From positions 29,839-93,838 of the forward strand of contig NZ_FRFA01000012.1 of NCBI RefSeq assembly GCF_900143535.1: DNA of 64,000 nt. The letters are read 5' to 3'. The translations under genes and the position numbers were made by a program. The stretch comes from Tateyamaria sp. Alg231-49 (lineage in GTDB: Bacteria; Pseudomonadota; Alphaproteobacteria; Rhodobacterales; Rhodobacteraceae). Positions within the stretch are counted from its first letter, which is position 1. The number at the start of each line of letters is the position of its first letter. Below the pieces are notes generated by a model that worked only from the letters and a program-made list of their open reading frames with translations, ran no database searches and was not told the origin of the DNA. Shown in pieces: positions 15,421-25,628 of this stretch.

Positions 15421-18258
15421 TTACGATTTGGCGTAATCCTCCATCGGCGGGCATGTGCATGACAGGTTTCTGTCCCCCCAGACGTTGTCGACCCGATTGA
15501 CCGGCGGCCAATACTTGTCAACGCGGAACGACCCAGCTGGAAAACACGCACTTTCGCGGCTGTAGGGGCGGTCCCAGTCGCGCACCAAATCTTCCATCGT
15601 ATGCGGTGCGTTTTTGAGGGGGTTGTTTTCGGCGTCCATCGTGCCGTCCTCGATGGCCTGAATTTCGGCGCGAATGCCCAGCATGGCATCACAGAACCGA
15701 TCGAGTTCGGCCTTGGTTTCGGACTCTGTTGGTTCGATCATCAGCGTGCCAGCCACAGGCCAGGACATTGTGGGCGCGTGAAAACCGCAATCGGCAAGAC
15801 GCTTGGCGATGTCGTCTACGGTGACGTGCGCACTGTCCGCAAAGGGCCGGGTGTCGATAATGCACTCATGCGCGATACGGCCCGTTGGTCCTTTGTAGAG
15901 CACGTCGAACGCTCCTTCGAGGCGTTTGGCGATGTAGTTCGCATTCAGGATCGCAACGCGCGTCGCCTGTGTCAGACCCTCACCGCCCATCATCAGGCAG
16001 TAGGCCCACGAAATCGGCAAGAGCGATGGCGAACCAAAAGCGGCAGCGCTGACCGCTCCAGAGCCTCCGTTGGGGTCTCCGGGCAGGTGAGGTGTCAGAT
16101 GCGCCTTCACCCCGATCGGCCCCATGCCGGGACCACCGCCGCCATGCGGAATGCAGAAGGTTTTGTGCAGGTTCAGGTGACTGACATCACCGCCCAGATC
16201 GCCCGGGCGGCTCAGGCCGACCATCGCGTTCATGTTGGCCCCATCAATATAGACCTGCCCACCTGCCTCATGGGTGATCTTGCAGACGTCAATCACCGTC
16301 TCTTCGAACACCCCGTGCGTCGACGGGTAAGTGATCATGCACCCGGCAAGGTTGTCGCGGTGCTCCTCCACTTTGGCCTTGAAATCATCCACGTCGATGT
16401 CGCCGTTCGCAGCCGATTTTACTGGCACAACCTTCCAGCCGACCATCTGGGCAGAGGCCGGGTTGGTGCCATGCGCGCTCATCGGGATCAGGCAAATATT
16501 GCGGTGCCCCTGCCCGTTGGCACGGTGCCAGCTTGCAATGCTAAGGAGGCCAGCATACTCGCCCTGCGCACCCGAGTTGGGTTGCATGGACACAGCGTCA
16601 TAGCCCGTGATGTCACACAGCTTGGCCGACAGGTCCTCGATAATCTCGATATAACCCGCCGCCTGATCCTTGGGGCAATAGGGGTGCAACAGCGAGAATT
16701 CGCGCCAACTGACGGGCATCATCTCAGCGGCCGAGTTCAGTTTCATCGTGCAGGACCCCAGCGGGATCATCGCGCGGTCCAGCGCCAGATCACGGTCTGC
16801 AAGGCGGCGCATATAGCGCATCATTTCCGTTTCCGCCCGGTTCATGTGGAAAATCGGGTGGGTCATGAAATCAGACGTGCGGATCAGCTTGTCCGGCATG
16901 TTGTAATGCGGTGTGTAATCCTTGTCCTGCCGTTCAATGCCAAAGGCGCGCCAGACCTTTTCAATGGTGGCAGGCCGCGCCCGCTCATCCAGCGTGATCC
17001 CAACGGCTGTATTGCCTACAACGCGCAGGTTGATCCCCTCATCCAAGGCCGACTTGATCACCGCCGACTGCAAGGGGCCGACATCGACAGTGATCGTGTC
17101 AAAGAATGCAGCAGGCCGCACATCAAACCCTGCCTGCTTCAGCCCTTCGGCCAGCCGTGCCGTTTTGCGGTGGATACGTTGAGCAATGGCCCTCAGGCCG
17201 TCAGGGCCGTGAAACACGCCGTAGAAACCTGCCATGACGGCCAGCAGCGCTTGTGCAGTACAGACGTTCGAAGTCGCTTTTTCGCGGCGGATGTGCTGTT
17301 CGCGGGTTTGCAAAGACAGCCGGTAAGCGCGATTACCATGGGTGTCGACGGACACGCCCACGATGCGGCCCGGCATGTTGCGGGCGTAATTCGCCTTGGT
17401 TGCCATATAGGCGGCGTGTGGACCACCATAACCAACCGGCACGCCAAACCGTTGCGTTGTACCAACGGCAATGTCGGCGCCCATCGCGCCCGGCTCTTTG
17501 AGCAGGGTCAGCGACAGCGGATCGGCCGAGATGATGCCAATCGCCTTGTTTTCATGCAGTTTGGCGATTTCCCCGGTGAAATCCCGGATGTGACCGAATG
17601 TGCCGGGATATTGAAAGATCGCGCCAAACACGGCGCTGGCGTCCAGATCATCAGGGTTCCCAACGGTGATCTCGATACCAAGGGGCGCGGCGCGCGTCTG
17701 CATCACCGCGATGTTCTGGGGGTGACAGTTTTCGTCGACAAAAAAGCCGGTCACCTTCGATTTGCTCACCCGTTGCGCCATGGTCATCGCCTCGGCGCAG
17801 GCTGTCGCCTCGTCCAAAAGCGACGCGTTGGCAATCTCAAGCCCGGTCAGGTCCGACACCATGGTCTGAAAGTTCAGCAACGCCTCAAGCCGGCCCTGAC
17901 TGATCTCGGGCTGATACGGGGTGTAGGCCGTGTACCAGGCCGGATTCTCAAGGATGTTGCGCTGGATCGCGGGGGGTGTGACCGTCCCGTGATAGCCTTG
18001 GCCGATCAGCGACGTGAGTACCTTGTTCTTGGACGCCGTCACCCGCATGTGGTGCAAAAGCTCGCGCTCGGACTTGGCCTTGCCAAAATCCAACGGCTCT
18101 TTTTGTCGGATGTTGGCTGGGATGGTGTCGTCGATCAGCGCATCAAGGTCTTTCGCCCCCACCACGTCCAGCATCTCGTCCATTTCGGCCGGAGACGGCC
18201 CAATATGGCGGCGGTTTGCAAAATCGTAAGGCAGGTAGTCGGTGGGTTTGAAAGTCAT
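15421..18258 (-). CDS. gcvP: Glycine dehydrogenase (aminomethyl-transferring), P protein
   Basis: The 945-residue single-chain P protein of the glycine cleavage system. It decarboxylates glycine with PLP and passes the aminomethyl group to lipoyl-GcvH. The N-terminal half begins [18 protein letters not shown], and the C-terminal half carries the PLP-lysine motif [19 protein letters not shown] (about 690-710). Length is normal for the family. AAAGGA eight bases before the ATG supports the start. Last gene of gcvT-gcvH-gcvP, 11 bases after gcvH, under the glycine riboswitch upstream of gcvT. A long open frame antisense to it is a codon-bias shadow. Confidence 0.97.
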   Translation of the reverse strand: MTFKPTDYLPYDFANRRHIGPSPAEMDEMLDVVGAKDLDALIDDTIPANIRQKEPLDFGKAKSERELLHHMRVTASKNKVLTSLIGQGYHGTVTPPAIQRNILENPAWYTAYTPYQPEISQGRLEALLNFQTMVSDLTGLEIANASLLDEATACAEAMTMAQRVSKSKVTGFFVDENCHPQNIAVMQTRAAPLGIEITVGNPDDLDASAVFGAIFQYPGTFGHIRDFTGEIAKLHENKAIGIISADPLSLTLLKEPGAMGADIAVGTTQRFGVPVGYGGPHAAYMATKANYARNMPGRIVGVSVDTHGNRAYRLSLQTREQHIRREKATSNVCTAQALLAVMAGFYGVFHGPDGLRAIAQRIHRKTARLAEGLKQAGFDVRPAAFFDTITVDVGPLQSAVIKSALDEGINLRVVGNTAVGITLDERARPATIEKVWRAFGIERQDKDYTPHYNMPDKLIRTSDFMTHPIFHMNRAETEMMRYMRRLADRDLALDRAMIPLGSCTMKLNSAAEMMPVSWREFSLLHPYCPKDQAAGYIEIIEDLSAKLCDITGYDAVSMQPNSGAQGEYAGLLSIASWHRANGQGHRNICLIPMSAHGTNPASAQMVGWKVVPVKSAANGDIDVDDFKAKVEEHRDNLAGCMITYPSTHGVFEETVIDVCKITHEAGGQVYIDGANMNAMVGLSRPGDLGGDVSHLNLHKTFCIPHGGGGPGMGPIGVKAHLTPHLPGDPNGGSGAVSAAAFGSPSLLPISWAYCLMMGGEGLTQATRVAILNANYIAKRLEGAFDVLYKGPTGRIAHECIIDTRPFADSAHVTVDDIAKRLADCGFHAPTMSWPVAGTLMIEPTESETKAELDRFCDAMLGIRAEIQAIEDGTMDAENNPLKNAPHTMEDLVRDWDRPYSRESACFPAGSFRVDKYWPPVNRVDNVWGDRNLSCTCPPMEDYAKS

Positions 18259-18269
18259 CGCGCGTTCCT

Positions 18270-18629
18270 TTAGCCGATCAGAGCGTTGTAGGCATCTTCG
18301 TCCATCAACCCATCGAATTGGGAGGTGTCTGACGGTTTGATCTTAAAGAACCAGCCATTGCCCAATGGATCGCTGTTGGCGAGGCTCGGGTCGTCCGCAA
18401 GGTCGGTATTCACGGCGACGATCTCTCCATCGACGGGGGCCATGATGTCCGAGGCCGCCTTGACGCTTTCAATCACAACGATCTCATCGTCCTTGCTGAC
18501 GACCGTGCCAACCTCGGGCAATTCGACAAAGACGAGATCGCCCAACTGGGTGGTCGCATGTTCGGTGATGCCAACAACATACGCATCACCATCGGCGCGC
18601 AGCCATTCGTGTTCTTCGGTGTACTTCAT
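18270..18629 (-). CDS. gcvH: Glycine cleavage system H protein
   Basis: A 119-residue lipoyl-carrier protein. The lipoylated lysine is Lys57 in [11 protein letters not shown], and the N-terminus KYTEEHEWL and the C-terminal NGWFFKIKP are typical. It shuttles the aminomethyl group from GcvP to GcvT in the cytoplasm. It lies 16 bases after gcvT and 11 before gcvP, in one operon. Confidence 0.97.
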   Translation of the reverse strand: MKYTEEHEWLRADGDAYVVGITEHATTQLGDLVFVELPEVGTVVSKDDEIVVIESVKAASDIMAPVDGEIVAVNTDLADDPSLANSDPLGNGWFFKIKPSDTSQFDGLMDEDAYNALIG

Positions 18630-18645
18630 GGATTTCCCTCTTTGG

Positions 18646-19770
18646 TTATCTTTTGAAATTGGCGGGTGTGAACGGTGTCTTTGCGACGGTCAGGGGGTGG
18701 CGCTTGCCGCGCAGCTCTCCGTAAAGCGTGGTGCCGGGCGCAGCGTGATCAGTGCTGACATAGCCCATCGCAACAGGGCCACCGACCGTAGGACCAAACC
18801 CGCCCGAGGTGATTTCCCCGATGGGGTCTGCCGCGTCTTCACTGGCAAACAGTGCAACGCCTTCGCGCATGGGTGCGCGGCCCGTGGGCAGCAGGCCAAC
18901 GCGCTTGCGGGCCACAGGGTTGCCAAATTGTCCAAGGATAACGTCCGCTCCGGGAAAGCCCCCTGTCCGATCACCGCCCGCGCGGCGCACCTTCTGGATC
19001 GCCCAGACAAGAGCAGCCTCGACCGGCGTGGTGGTTTGATCGATGTCATGACCATAAAGGCATAGCCCTGCCTCAAGCCGCAGAGAATCCCGCGCCCCTA
19101 GGCCGATGGGTTCAACATCCGGATGATCAAGAAGCGCCTGCGCGACCGCAGCGGCCTCTTCAGACGGTACAGAAATCTCGTACCCGTCTTCACCGGTGTA
19201 TCCAGACCGAGATACCCACGCCTCAACCCCGTTCAAATCCAGCGTTGCGACATCCATAAACCGCATCTCTGCGGCCCGCGGATCAAGCGCGCCAAGCACG
19301 CCTTCGGCGGCAGGCCCTTGCAGCGCAAGCAAGGCGCGGTCTGTAATCTCTGTCACCGTCAAATCCGGTTCAAGTTCAGCTTTCATATGTGCGATGTCGG
19401 CATCTTTGCAGGCCGCATTCACCACGACAAAAACGTGGTCTCCACGGTTGGCCAGCATCAGGTCGTCTTCGATCCCGCCATCCGCATTTGTAAAAAATCC
19501 ATAGCGCTGACGGTTTTCACCAAGACCCAGCACATCGACAGGGATCAGTCTCTCAAGGCCTCTTGCCGCCGCGTCAAAAGTTGAACCACGCACAATGACC
19601 TGACCCATATGGCTGACATCAAATAGTCCGGCATTCGCTCGCGTATGGAGATGTTCCTTCATCACGCCCAGAGGATACTGCACCGGCATATCGTAGCCCG
19701 CAAAAGGCACCATCTTGGCGCCAAGCGACAAGTGCAGCGCGTGAAGCGGAGTTTGTTTGAGAGATGTCAT
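18646..19770 (-). CDS. gcvT: Glycine cleavage system T protein (aminomethyltransferase)
   Basis: A 374-residue folate-binding enzyme that transfers the methylene group from GcvH to tetrahydrofolate and releases ammonia. Landmarks are [14 protein letters not shown] near the N-terminus, [10 protein letters not shown] (about 48-57), [13 protein letters not shown] (about 185-197) and [18 protein letters not shown] (about 222-239). I chose the ATG at 19770 (protein [10 protein letters not shown]) because GGCGGTGA lies just upstream; a start 7 codons earlier lacks a site. First gene of the operon, behind the riboswitch. Confidence 0.96.
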   Translation of the reverse strand: MTSLKQTPLHALHLSLGAKMVPFAGYDMPVQYPLGVMKEHLHTRANAGLFDVSHMGQVIVRGSTFDAAARGLERLIPVDVLGLGENRQRYGFFTNADGGIEDDLMLANRGDHVFVVVNAACKDADIAHMKAELEPDLTVTEITDRALLALQGPAAEGVLGALDPRAAEMRFMDVATLDLNGVEAWVSRSGYTGEDGYEISVPSEEAAAVAQALLDHPDVEPIGLGARDSLRLEAGLCLYGHDIDQTTTPVEAALVWAIQKVRRAGGDRTGGFPGADVILGQFGNPVARKRVGLLPTGRAPMREGVALFASEDAADPIGEITSGGFGPTVGGPVAMGYVSTDHAAPGTTLYGELRGKRHPLTVAKTPFTPANFKR

Positions 19771-19857
19771 GCCGTCACCGCCTGTCTGCAAGCCGACGAG
19801 ATTTCATCACATCACGCGGCACCCATTGGAACGCAGACAAACATCTGCGCATCGGTG

Positions 19858-20012
19858 CCTCCTCTGTCCTCTTTGCCTGAGATCATTATCCCTTCGGCGG
19901 GTGCATACGCACCACTCTCCAGAGTATTCGTTGTTTGGCGCTGGTCCTGTGGCCTGAGAGTTTCCGAGGCAGTTGCTCCTTCGGCACCAGTTATCTGGTT
20001 CTCCCAACGTCA
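19858..20012 (-). ncRNA. Tandem glycine riboswitch
   Basis: Two glycine-aptamer signatures occur in series upstream of gcvT. On the plus strand each reads as GCCTGAGA followed by CCTTCGGC and a CTCTCC or TTCTCCC block: the first at about 19861-19923, the second at about 19941-20005. This is the reverse complement of the classic two-aptamer glycine riboswitch, so on the minus strand it precedes gcvT by about 90 bases. Glycine binding should switch on the gcvTHP operon. The expression platform lies between about 19771 and 19857. Confidence 0.92.
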
Positions 20013-20176
20013 AACGTCTTTTGTTTCGTATAGGAAACACATCGCGGATGGCAAGTCATATCTGGAAACGCGCTGTGACAGCACTCGGAAAACGGCGTGC
20101 CCCGTCCCGACGGCGCGCTCCTGACAATAGCACAAGCAGCCACACCCTCATCCACGACGGGCCAAGACCAACCCGC

Positions 20177-21214
20177 TTATCCGCCCGTCAAAGCGCCATT
20201 CAGGGCCACTCGGAAGCGTTGGGTCACCTTGGCAAAACCTTCGTCGGTGCCGTGAATTTCATCGGCCCAATCGGTCACCTCTGACATTGCGCCCCGGCAA
20301 TCGACAACAACAACGTCGTTGTGCGTCTGCGCCAAGTCATCGAGCATGTCATAGAGTTGGTCGATCAGCCTGATGACGATGTTGCGCCGCAGATCGCGTT
20401 GCGCCTGAGTTGCGGTCGGGAAATTGCGCTGGTCCAACGGCTGCCCCAACCACTCGTTGTTGGCCGCATGAATCGGATTGCGCGGGTCATTTTCAAAGTG
20501 CGGATACGGAAAGGTATAGTCATATCCGTGCACGATAATCGGAAGGGTTTCGAGCCCCGGCTCTGCGCGCACATCCGTAATGACCCGGGTGTAAGCGTCC
20601 CGCAGGCTGGTCAGCCGTTCCTGCAACACAACCGCATTGATGTGTTCGTCAATGTCCGTCCGGGCCGGATCAAAGTCGTTGATGATATCAAACAGCGCGG
20701 ATTTGCCGGTTTGCGGATCTTCGCCAATGATGTCGTTGCCAGCGGCCGAAAACAAAAAGGCCCGCACGTGTTCCTTTTGTTTTCGCAAATTGATCATGTA
20801 TTCGCGCCCGCCAGATTGCTCGGGACCATCGACAATGTTTTCCGCCGTGTCGCCTGCCGCTGCCAGCGACAGGATGGCGAAGGTGTCCGACAGGTGGTCA
20901 AGGATTTCGTCGATCAGGATCGGGAACTGGAACCAACTGTCCCCTTCAGCCACAAGCACCGGCTTTTTTCGGTTAAAGATGCGATCAAGGTTGAAGGCCA
21001 GACGCCGGGCGGTGCGTTCAATGCCATTGCCCGCCTGCATCGCGTTTTCAAGTTCGATGTCGTCCGGGATGTCCACGACCAGATCGGGATTGGGCACAAC
21101 TCGGAAATCAAACGCGCTCTCGCCGGGGATCACATTCGAATAGGCGCGGAACTCTTTGCGTCGATTGCGGTCCGTTGAAAGAGAGACGTAGGCGTCGTAT
21201 GAAATTTTATCCAT
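20177..21214 (-). CDS. Cytoplasmic SGNH/GDSL-type hydrolase
   Basis: A 345-residue protein with the four SGNH blocks: VLVAEGDSWFQFP (catalytic Ser, about 104-116), SLAAAGDTAEN (block II Gly, about 135-145), FSAAGNDIIG (block III Asn, about 170-179) and WADEIHGTDEGF (catalytic His, about 316-327). It should be an esterase or lipase-like hydrolase. There is no signal peptide, so it acts in the cytoplasm, unusual for this family. I chose the ATG at 21214 (AAGG nine bases upstream); a longer frame upstream has no site. It is divergent from a trypsin-like protease, with only 76 bases between starts. Confidence 0.78.
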   Translation of the reverse strand: MDKISYDAYVSLSTDRNRRKEFRAYSNVIPGESAFDFRVVPNPDLVVDIPDDIELENAMQAGNGIERTARRLAFNLDRIFNRKKPVLVAEGDSWFQFPILIDEILDHLSDTFAILSLAAAGDTAENIVDGPEQSGGREYMINLRKQKEHVRAFLFSAAGNDIIGEDPQTGKSALFDIINDFDPARTDIDEHINAVVLQERLTSLRDAYTRVITDVRAEPGLETLPIIVHGYDYTFPYPHFENDPRNPIHAANNEWLGQPLDQRNFPTATQAQRDLRRNIVIRLIDQLYDMLDDLAQTHNDVVVVDCRGAMSEVTDWADEIHGTDEGFAKVTQRFRVALNGALTGG

Positions 21215-21235
21215 TGGAAAATACCTTGCATAACA

Positions 21236-21254
21236 AAGCCTGGTTTCTAGGCTT
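21236..21254. promoter_or_regulatory. Inverted repeat between the SGNH and protease genes
   Basis: AAGCCT-GGTTTCT-AGGCTT is a perfect 6-bp inverted repeat in the 76-base space between the two divergent start codons. It is a candidate shared operator. Support is the position only. Confidence 0.3.
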
Positions 21255-21290
21255 ACGGGTATTCTACACCAATTTTGATTGCGAGATGAT

Positions 21291-22370
21291 ATGTCCATTA
21301 CACCACAGGATCTGGGGTCCGGCGCTCTGGATAAGAGCATTCAACGCCTGCGCGCACGCAAAGATAAGTGGCAGAAATCAATACAAAATATTGCCCGCGG
21401 AAATGGGCGCGCATTAGAAAGCGATCAACGCAAGCTCAAGGCCGAGTTGCGGCAAAATGCGCTGGCCGAGGCCGAAGTAGACGAATCAGAGCGCTTTCTG
21501 ATGCTCACGCCTGGGTTGGGCCAAGAAGCCAAAATCAATGAGCGAGACAACATCCTTTCGGGCGAGTTTTTGGAGATCGGCATTCTAACGGCGCGTGCTG
21601 TCTGTCACATTTCCCGGGGCATCGAAACAGGGACCGGGTTTCTGGTCGGGAATGGGATCGTTGTCACCAACTACCACGTCATCAAGGACAAAGCCGAGGC
21701 AAAGACCGCAATGTTCGAGTTTCTGTTTGACGACAACAGGATCGGCACACCGCGCAGTACCGAAGTGTATGTCGCCGACACTGACCATTTCTTTTGGGCG
21801 GATGAAGCCCTCGATATCTGTTTCCTTGGCCTGCAAGGTGTGACTGACATCAATATCTTTGGGTGGATCCCGTTCTTGCGGGAAGAAGGCAAGGCACTGA
21901 TCGGCGATGCGACCAACATCATCCAGCACCCTGACGGAGAAGAGAAACGCATCGTGGTGCACGAAAGCGTGTTCACCTTGGTCGACAACGGCACCGATGC
22001 CGATGCGTTCTGCTGGTACTCGGGCGATACCAACCCCGGCAGTTCCGGCTCACCCGTTCTCAACAATCGCTGGGAAGTCTTGGCAGTGCATCACAAGGCT
22101 GTCCCTGACACGGACGTGAATGGCCACGTGCTGGACGTCAACGGCAAGAAGATCTCAAAAGAAAGGTTTGCCGAAAACAACGCTCGGGTGCACTGGCTGG
22201 CCAATGAAGGCATCCGCGTGTCCCGCATCGTCGGCGCGTTAGAAGCCAAGGTTTTCGACAATCCGCAATATTCTACGGTGCGTGATGACCTGCTGGCCCT
22301 ATGGGCAGACCCGATGTGCACACAACGGGCGCGCCGTGCGTCCTATGATGGCATGGGCAAGCAGCTTTAG
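21291..22370 (+). CDS. Trypsin-like serine protease with N-terminal helical region
   Basis: 359 residues. About 75 N-terminal residues are charged and predicted helical or coiled-coil (KSIQRLRARKDKWQK, LKAELRQNALAEAEVDE). The rest is a trypsin-2-type peptidase: GTGFLVGNGIVVTNYHVI (catalytic His), DEALDICFLGLQ (Asp) and TNPGSSGSPVLNN (nucleophile Ser). No signal peptide, so it is cytoplasmic, unlike DegP-type proteases, and it lacks a PDZ domain. The start is ATG 21291 with a weak GAGA site; TTG 21279 is possible. Its stop overlaps the convergent gene by four bases. Pairing with a cytoplasmic SGNH hydrolase is odd; a stress or conflict role is conceivable but unproven. Confidence 0.82.
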   Translation: MSITPQDLGSGALDKSIQRLRARKDKWQKSIQNIARGNGRALESDQRKLKAELRQNALAEAEVDESERFLMLTPGLGQEAKINERDNILSGEFLEIGILTARAVCHISRGIETGTGFLVGNGIVVTNYHVIKDKAEAKTAMFEFLFDDNRIGTPRSTEVYVADTDHFFWADEALDICFLGLQGVTDINIFGWIPFLREEGKALIGDATNIIQHPDGEEKRIVVHESVFTLVDNGTDADAFCWYSGDTNPGSSGSPVLNNRWEVLAVHHKAVPDTDVNGHVLDVNGKKISKERFAENNARVHWLANEGIRVSRIVGALEAKVFDNPQYSTVRDDLLALWADPMCTQRARRASYDGMGKQL

Positions 22371-22786
22371 GGGCGCGTTTGCAACTCTGCGATCAGCGCG
22401 CGGTAAAACAGAACCGACAGGATCACCGCAAACAGGGCATCAAAGGCTGCAAACCGCCAAAACGCAGCCCCAAGGCATACATAGATAAGGACCATCAGGA
22501 ACCGCCCAAACATAGCGATGGCCACCTGAAAGCGTTGGGTGATCGGGTCAAGATAGGCAAACAATTGCAGCGCCGAGGCGACAATCACCATGCCACCCCA
22601 GATCGGCAAGAATGGCAGTGCTTCCGAAGGATCAAGGCCGACAAGCCGCGCCCCGAAGCGCGGCGCAAGGATACAAGCCAACGCGATCAGGCTTTGCAGG
22701 ATCAGATTGATTGCAAACACACGACGGAACCGGGTCAGTGCGCTGCGCGCCTGCGCCTCAGTCCATCCAATTTCCAGCGAAGACAT
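22367..22786 (-). CDS. Small four-helix membrane protein
   Basis: 139 residues with hydrophobic segments at about 23-45, 60-80, 88-108 and 112-132 and a cytoplasmic N-terminus. I recognise no family. AAGGAG seven bases before the ATG gives a strong start. It is the last gene of the peroxidase operon, 12 bases after the cytochrome c gene, so it may anchor or insert a component of that system. Its stop overlaps that of the convergent protease. Confidence 0.7.
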   Translation of the reverse strand: MSSLEIGWTEAQARSALTRFRRVFAINLILQSLIALACILAPRFGARLVGLDPSEALPFLPIWGGMVIVASALQLFAYLDPITQRFQVAIAMFGRFLMVLIYVCLGAAFWRFAAFDALFAVILSVLFYRALIAELQTRP

Positions 22787-22798
22787 AAAAATACTCCT

Positions 22799-24298
22799 TT
22801 AGAACGTCAGCAAATAGGCGATCAAATCAGACTTGCCCGGTGCATCCAGATCAGTGCCCCACACATGCCCCATGTTTGAATTTCCGCGTGTCGCAGTATC
22901 GAAACAGGCGGCCTCAGTCGTGCAGGGAGGCGAAATAAAACCACCCAGCGGATCAATCACGTCACCACCCCGCACGAACGTCTTGGGCCGCTCAGGCGAC
23001 GGCGTCAGCAGGTCCGCCAGCGTCGGAACCGATCCGTTGTGCAAATACGGGCCACGCAGCCACAGACCATCCAGCGGCGCGTTGGCATAGCCGTCCGTTT
23101 TCTGGAACTGGCGGAACGCATGGGGCGTGTCCTTGAACAATTCAGACACTTGCTGGTCGCGAAAGGCCTGCGTGTAGCTGTGCAATCTGTTCGGGTCGGT
23201 GCCGACCTCGTCCAGCGGGGTTATGTCGCCCAAAAGGTCGCCTTCGAACACGTATCCATCCGGGCTTTGCCAGCCGTGGCAGCTTGCGCAATCGCGCATG
23301 TAGATGTCGAACCCACGGGCCACTGCGTCTGCGTTCGGCTGGTGCGGGCTGGTGGGTGGTTCCAGGTCCAGCAGCCATTCCGCAACCCGTTCGATTGACC
23401 CGTGGTCCACCGTTTCAGGCGTGACCCCGGCCCCAAGGGCAGCGGACAGGTTTCGTTCCGCCAGCGACGGGTTGTTGCCATCCCAGTGCAGCTGCATATC
23501 CGCACGCGGTCCTTGCAGAAAGATGGACGGGAAATCGGATGCGCCCACGACCTCTTGTTCGCTCAAGGTGTCGGTCGGCCAATCAAACTCAAGCACCTTG
23601 TAGGGGTTGAACGTATCGACCCGGCCATGTGCCCAGTCCGGTTGCCGATCAAGCAGCGGCTGCAATCGGCTGGCCCGCGCAATCATCCCCTCGCGCAGGC
23701 GGGGAAAGACGGCCACGTTCCACAAGATGCTTTCAATCGGACCCAGCCCGACTCCAGCCTCCGTCATCGCAGTGCGCAACGAGTCTGGCGCCATCCGTGG
23801 ATCAGACGCGGCCCCCAGAACAACCGTGGTGAACCCGTGCAGGTCCAGCTGATGCGCAGGCATCCCCGTCACGATCTGCGGCGCATCTTCTTCACTCTCA
23901 CGATAGGTGCCCGCATGGCAAACGGCGCAATTGAACCAAACCAGATCAACACCGCTCACCCGGCGTTTCGAGATGCCAATCGGCAAATCCCCCGTGCCGT
24001 CGTACAGAAACCCAAAACTGCTGTAGTCGCCCGCCGGGAAGTCTTCGGGGAAGAGCACAGGCAGGGCCTGCCACACTTTGTATGGAATGCCAGAAGCCAC
24101 CTCCGCCCCGATCGAGCCGAAACGGAAGTGCTGGTCATCGTCGCTGTAATACGGAGTGCCCGACTGCAACACGCGGATGATCAGACCAAGCGCGATGAAC
24201 ACAACAACCAACACAGCGGCGAGGAGGAGCCACAAGACCGGGCGCCAACGGCGGCGGCGTTGTGCAAGGGCGGCTTCGACAGCAGACACGGCAGTCAT
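22799..24298 (-). CDS. Membrane-anchored dihaem cytochrome c
   Basis: A 499-residue protein with one N-terminal membrane helix (about 20-43) and a large periplasmic part with two CxxCH haem sites: CAVCH (Cys124-His128) and CASCH (about 330). The C-terminal half, with LDGLWLRGPYLHNGSVPTL (about 415-433), resembles the cytochrome-c peroxidase/MauG-type dihaem family. It likely carries electrons between the membrane pool and a periplasmic partner. The start ATG at 24298 has GGAGG nine bases upstream and lies within the stop region of the flavoenzyme gene, so it is coupled to it. Role in the operon: probably the electron relay. Confidence 0.85.
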   Translation of the reverse strand: MTAVSAVEAALAQRRRRWRPVLWLLLAAVLVVVFIALGLIIRVLQSGTPYYSDDDQHFRFGSIGAEVASGIPYKVWQALPVLFPEDFPAGDYSSFGFLYDGTGDLPIGISKRRVSGVDLVWFNCAVCHAGTYRESEEDAPQIVTGMPAHQLDLHGFTTVVLGAASDPRMAPDSLRTAMTEAGVGLGPIESILWNVAVFPRLREGMIARASRLQPLLDRQPDWAHGRVDTFNPYKVLEFDWPTDTLSEQEVVGASDFPSIFLQGPRADMQLHWDGNNPSLAERNLSAALGAGVTPETVDHGSIERVAEWLLDLEPPTSPHQPNADAVARGFDIYMRDCASCHGWQSPDGYVFEGDLLGDITPLDEVGTDPNRLHSYTQAFRDQQVSELFKDTPHAFRQFQKTDGYANAPLDGLWLRGPYLHNGSVPTLADLLTPSPERPKTFVRGGDVIDPLGGFISPPCTTEAACFDTATRGNSNMGHVWGTDLDAPGKSDLIAYLLTF

Positions 24299-24299
24299 G

Positions 24300-25628
24300 T
24301 CATGAGGCCTCCGGTATTTGCAGTTCAGCCTTGGTGTCATAGACCTCCATCAGCTGATCGATCATCGCATCGCGCGATGGGAAGCGTTCAAGTTCGTGAC
24401 AACCCATTGGTAGCTTGGGCGCACCCACAAGGCATTTGTTGCAATGGGTGCACGGCGCAGGCGGCAGATCATGGCCCGCAGCCCAAATCTGCGGCAAATC
24501 CGGGTTGGCAACCAGCGCGCGGGCCATCGACACCCCGTCGATGTGCCCCAAAGCATTGCGCACGGACGATGCGGTTTGCCACCCGCCCGTAGACAACACC
24601 GGGATGGTCACAGCATCTTTGATCAACCGCGCCTCTTCGTATCCGACACCTTCTACAGGTCGGCCCTTCTTCATGCGGAACCACAGCCAGCGAAAGATCG
24701 GGCGCAGCATCGGATAGCGAAACAGCAGGAAGTTCCGAAACCCACTGACTCCAGAAGAGATCATGGCATCATATGTCACCGCCAAAACATCCAGCGGCAA
24801 ATCACCCGGCGGGTTCAACGGGTGTGGAAACAGTGACCCGGTTGAAACGTGGAGCGCATCCGCCCCCAACGCCTCGCACCATTGCGCCACCTCAATCGTA
24901 TCTGCGACGGTGTTTCCTTTGCCCTCCCACGGCAGGACATTGTTGTGATCGGTTGCCGACAGTTTGACCTGCAAATGAAAGTCGCGCCCGACCTTGTCCC
25001 GGATCGCCTCGATCACCTCCAGCAAAAAGCGGGCGCGGTTGCGCAGCGACCCGCCATAGCAATCAGTGCGATCATTGATGGCGGAACTCAGAAACTGGGT
25101 GAACAGATACCCGTTCGCAGCGTGCAATTCTATGCCATCAAGCCCCGCCTCGCGCGCACGCCATGCCCCTTGGGCAAAATCGCGCACCATCTGCCGCACT
25201 TCGCCGGTCGACATCGCCTGACACAGAAAACCATGCAGCGATTCCATGTTCGACGTCGGCGCGGGGCTGGGGCGGTGCATGTTGTGCACCCCCGGAATAT
25301 CCATCTGGCGACCCGAATGGCTAAGCTGAAGGATGTATTTGGCACCATGCGCCCGCACGGCCTCCCCCAGCTTTTGCCACAACGGGATAAACTCATCGCG
25401 GTGGATCGTTGCGTAGCCTGCGATGATCCGCCCATCCATACGCACCGGCACATAGGACGAGATGACGGCCCCTGCACCTCCGGCGGCAAAACGGCATTCC
25501 CAGTTGATCCGGGTCTGAGTGAGCGAGCCGTCTTCGTTGTCAAACCGGCCCGAGATGTTCGAGCGGAAAATGCGGTTCTTGACCGTGAGGTTGCGGAATT
25601 CCAGTGGTTCAAAGATCGGATCGCTCAT
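24300..25628 (-). CDS. OYE-family NADH:flavin oxidoreductase with Cys cluster motif
   Basis: 442 residues with an Old Yellow Enzyme TIM barrel: FEPLEFRNLTVKNRIFRS at the N-terminus, LQLSHSGRQ (about 100), GLDGIELHAANGYLFTQFLS (about 163-182), INDRTDCYGGSLRNRARFL (about 185-203). A C-terminal CTHCNKC followed ten residues later by Cys resembles the 4Fe-4S site of dienoyl-CoA reductases, with slightly different spacing. The second flavin/NADPH domain of that family is missing, so electrons must come from another protein. It should reduce an activated C=C bond, such as an enone made from an oxidised lipid. It overlaps the P450-like gene by 4 bases. Confidence 0.87.
   Translation of the reverse strand: MSDPIFEPLEFRNLTVKNRIFRSNISGRFDNEDGSLTQTRINWECRFAAGGAGAVISSYVPVRMDGRIIAGYATIHRDEFIPLWQKLGEAVRAHGAKYILQLSHSGRQMDIPGVHNMHRPSPAPTSNMESLHGFLCQAMSTGEVRQMVRDFAQGAWRAREAGLDGIELHAANGYLFTQFLSSAINDRTDCYGGSLRNRARFLLEVIEAIRDKVGRDFHLQVKLSATDHNNVLPWEGKGNTVADTIEVAQWCEALGADALHVSTGSLFPHPLNPPGDLPLDVLAVTYDAMISSGVSGFRNFLLFRYPMLRPIFRWLWFRMKKGRPVEGVGYEEARLIKDAVTIPVLSTGGWQTASSVRNALGHIDGVSMARALVANPDLPQIWAAGHDLPPAPCTHCNKCLVGAPKLPMGCHELERFPSRDAMIDQLMEVYDTKAELQIPEAS

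Noticed and set aside
15601..18273. An 890-codon open frame antisense to gcvP
   Set aside because: It is a codon-bias shadow: GcvP on the other strand is complete and has a clear PLP site, and the antisense product has no recognisable domain.
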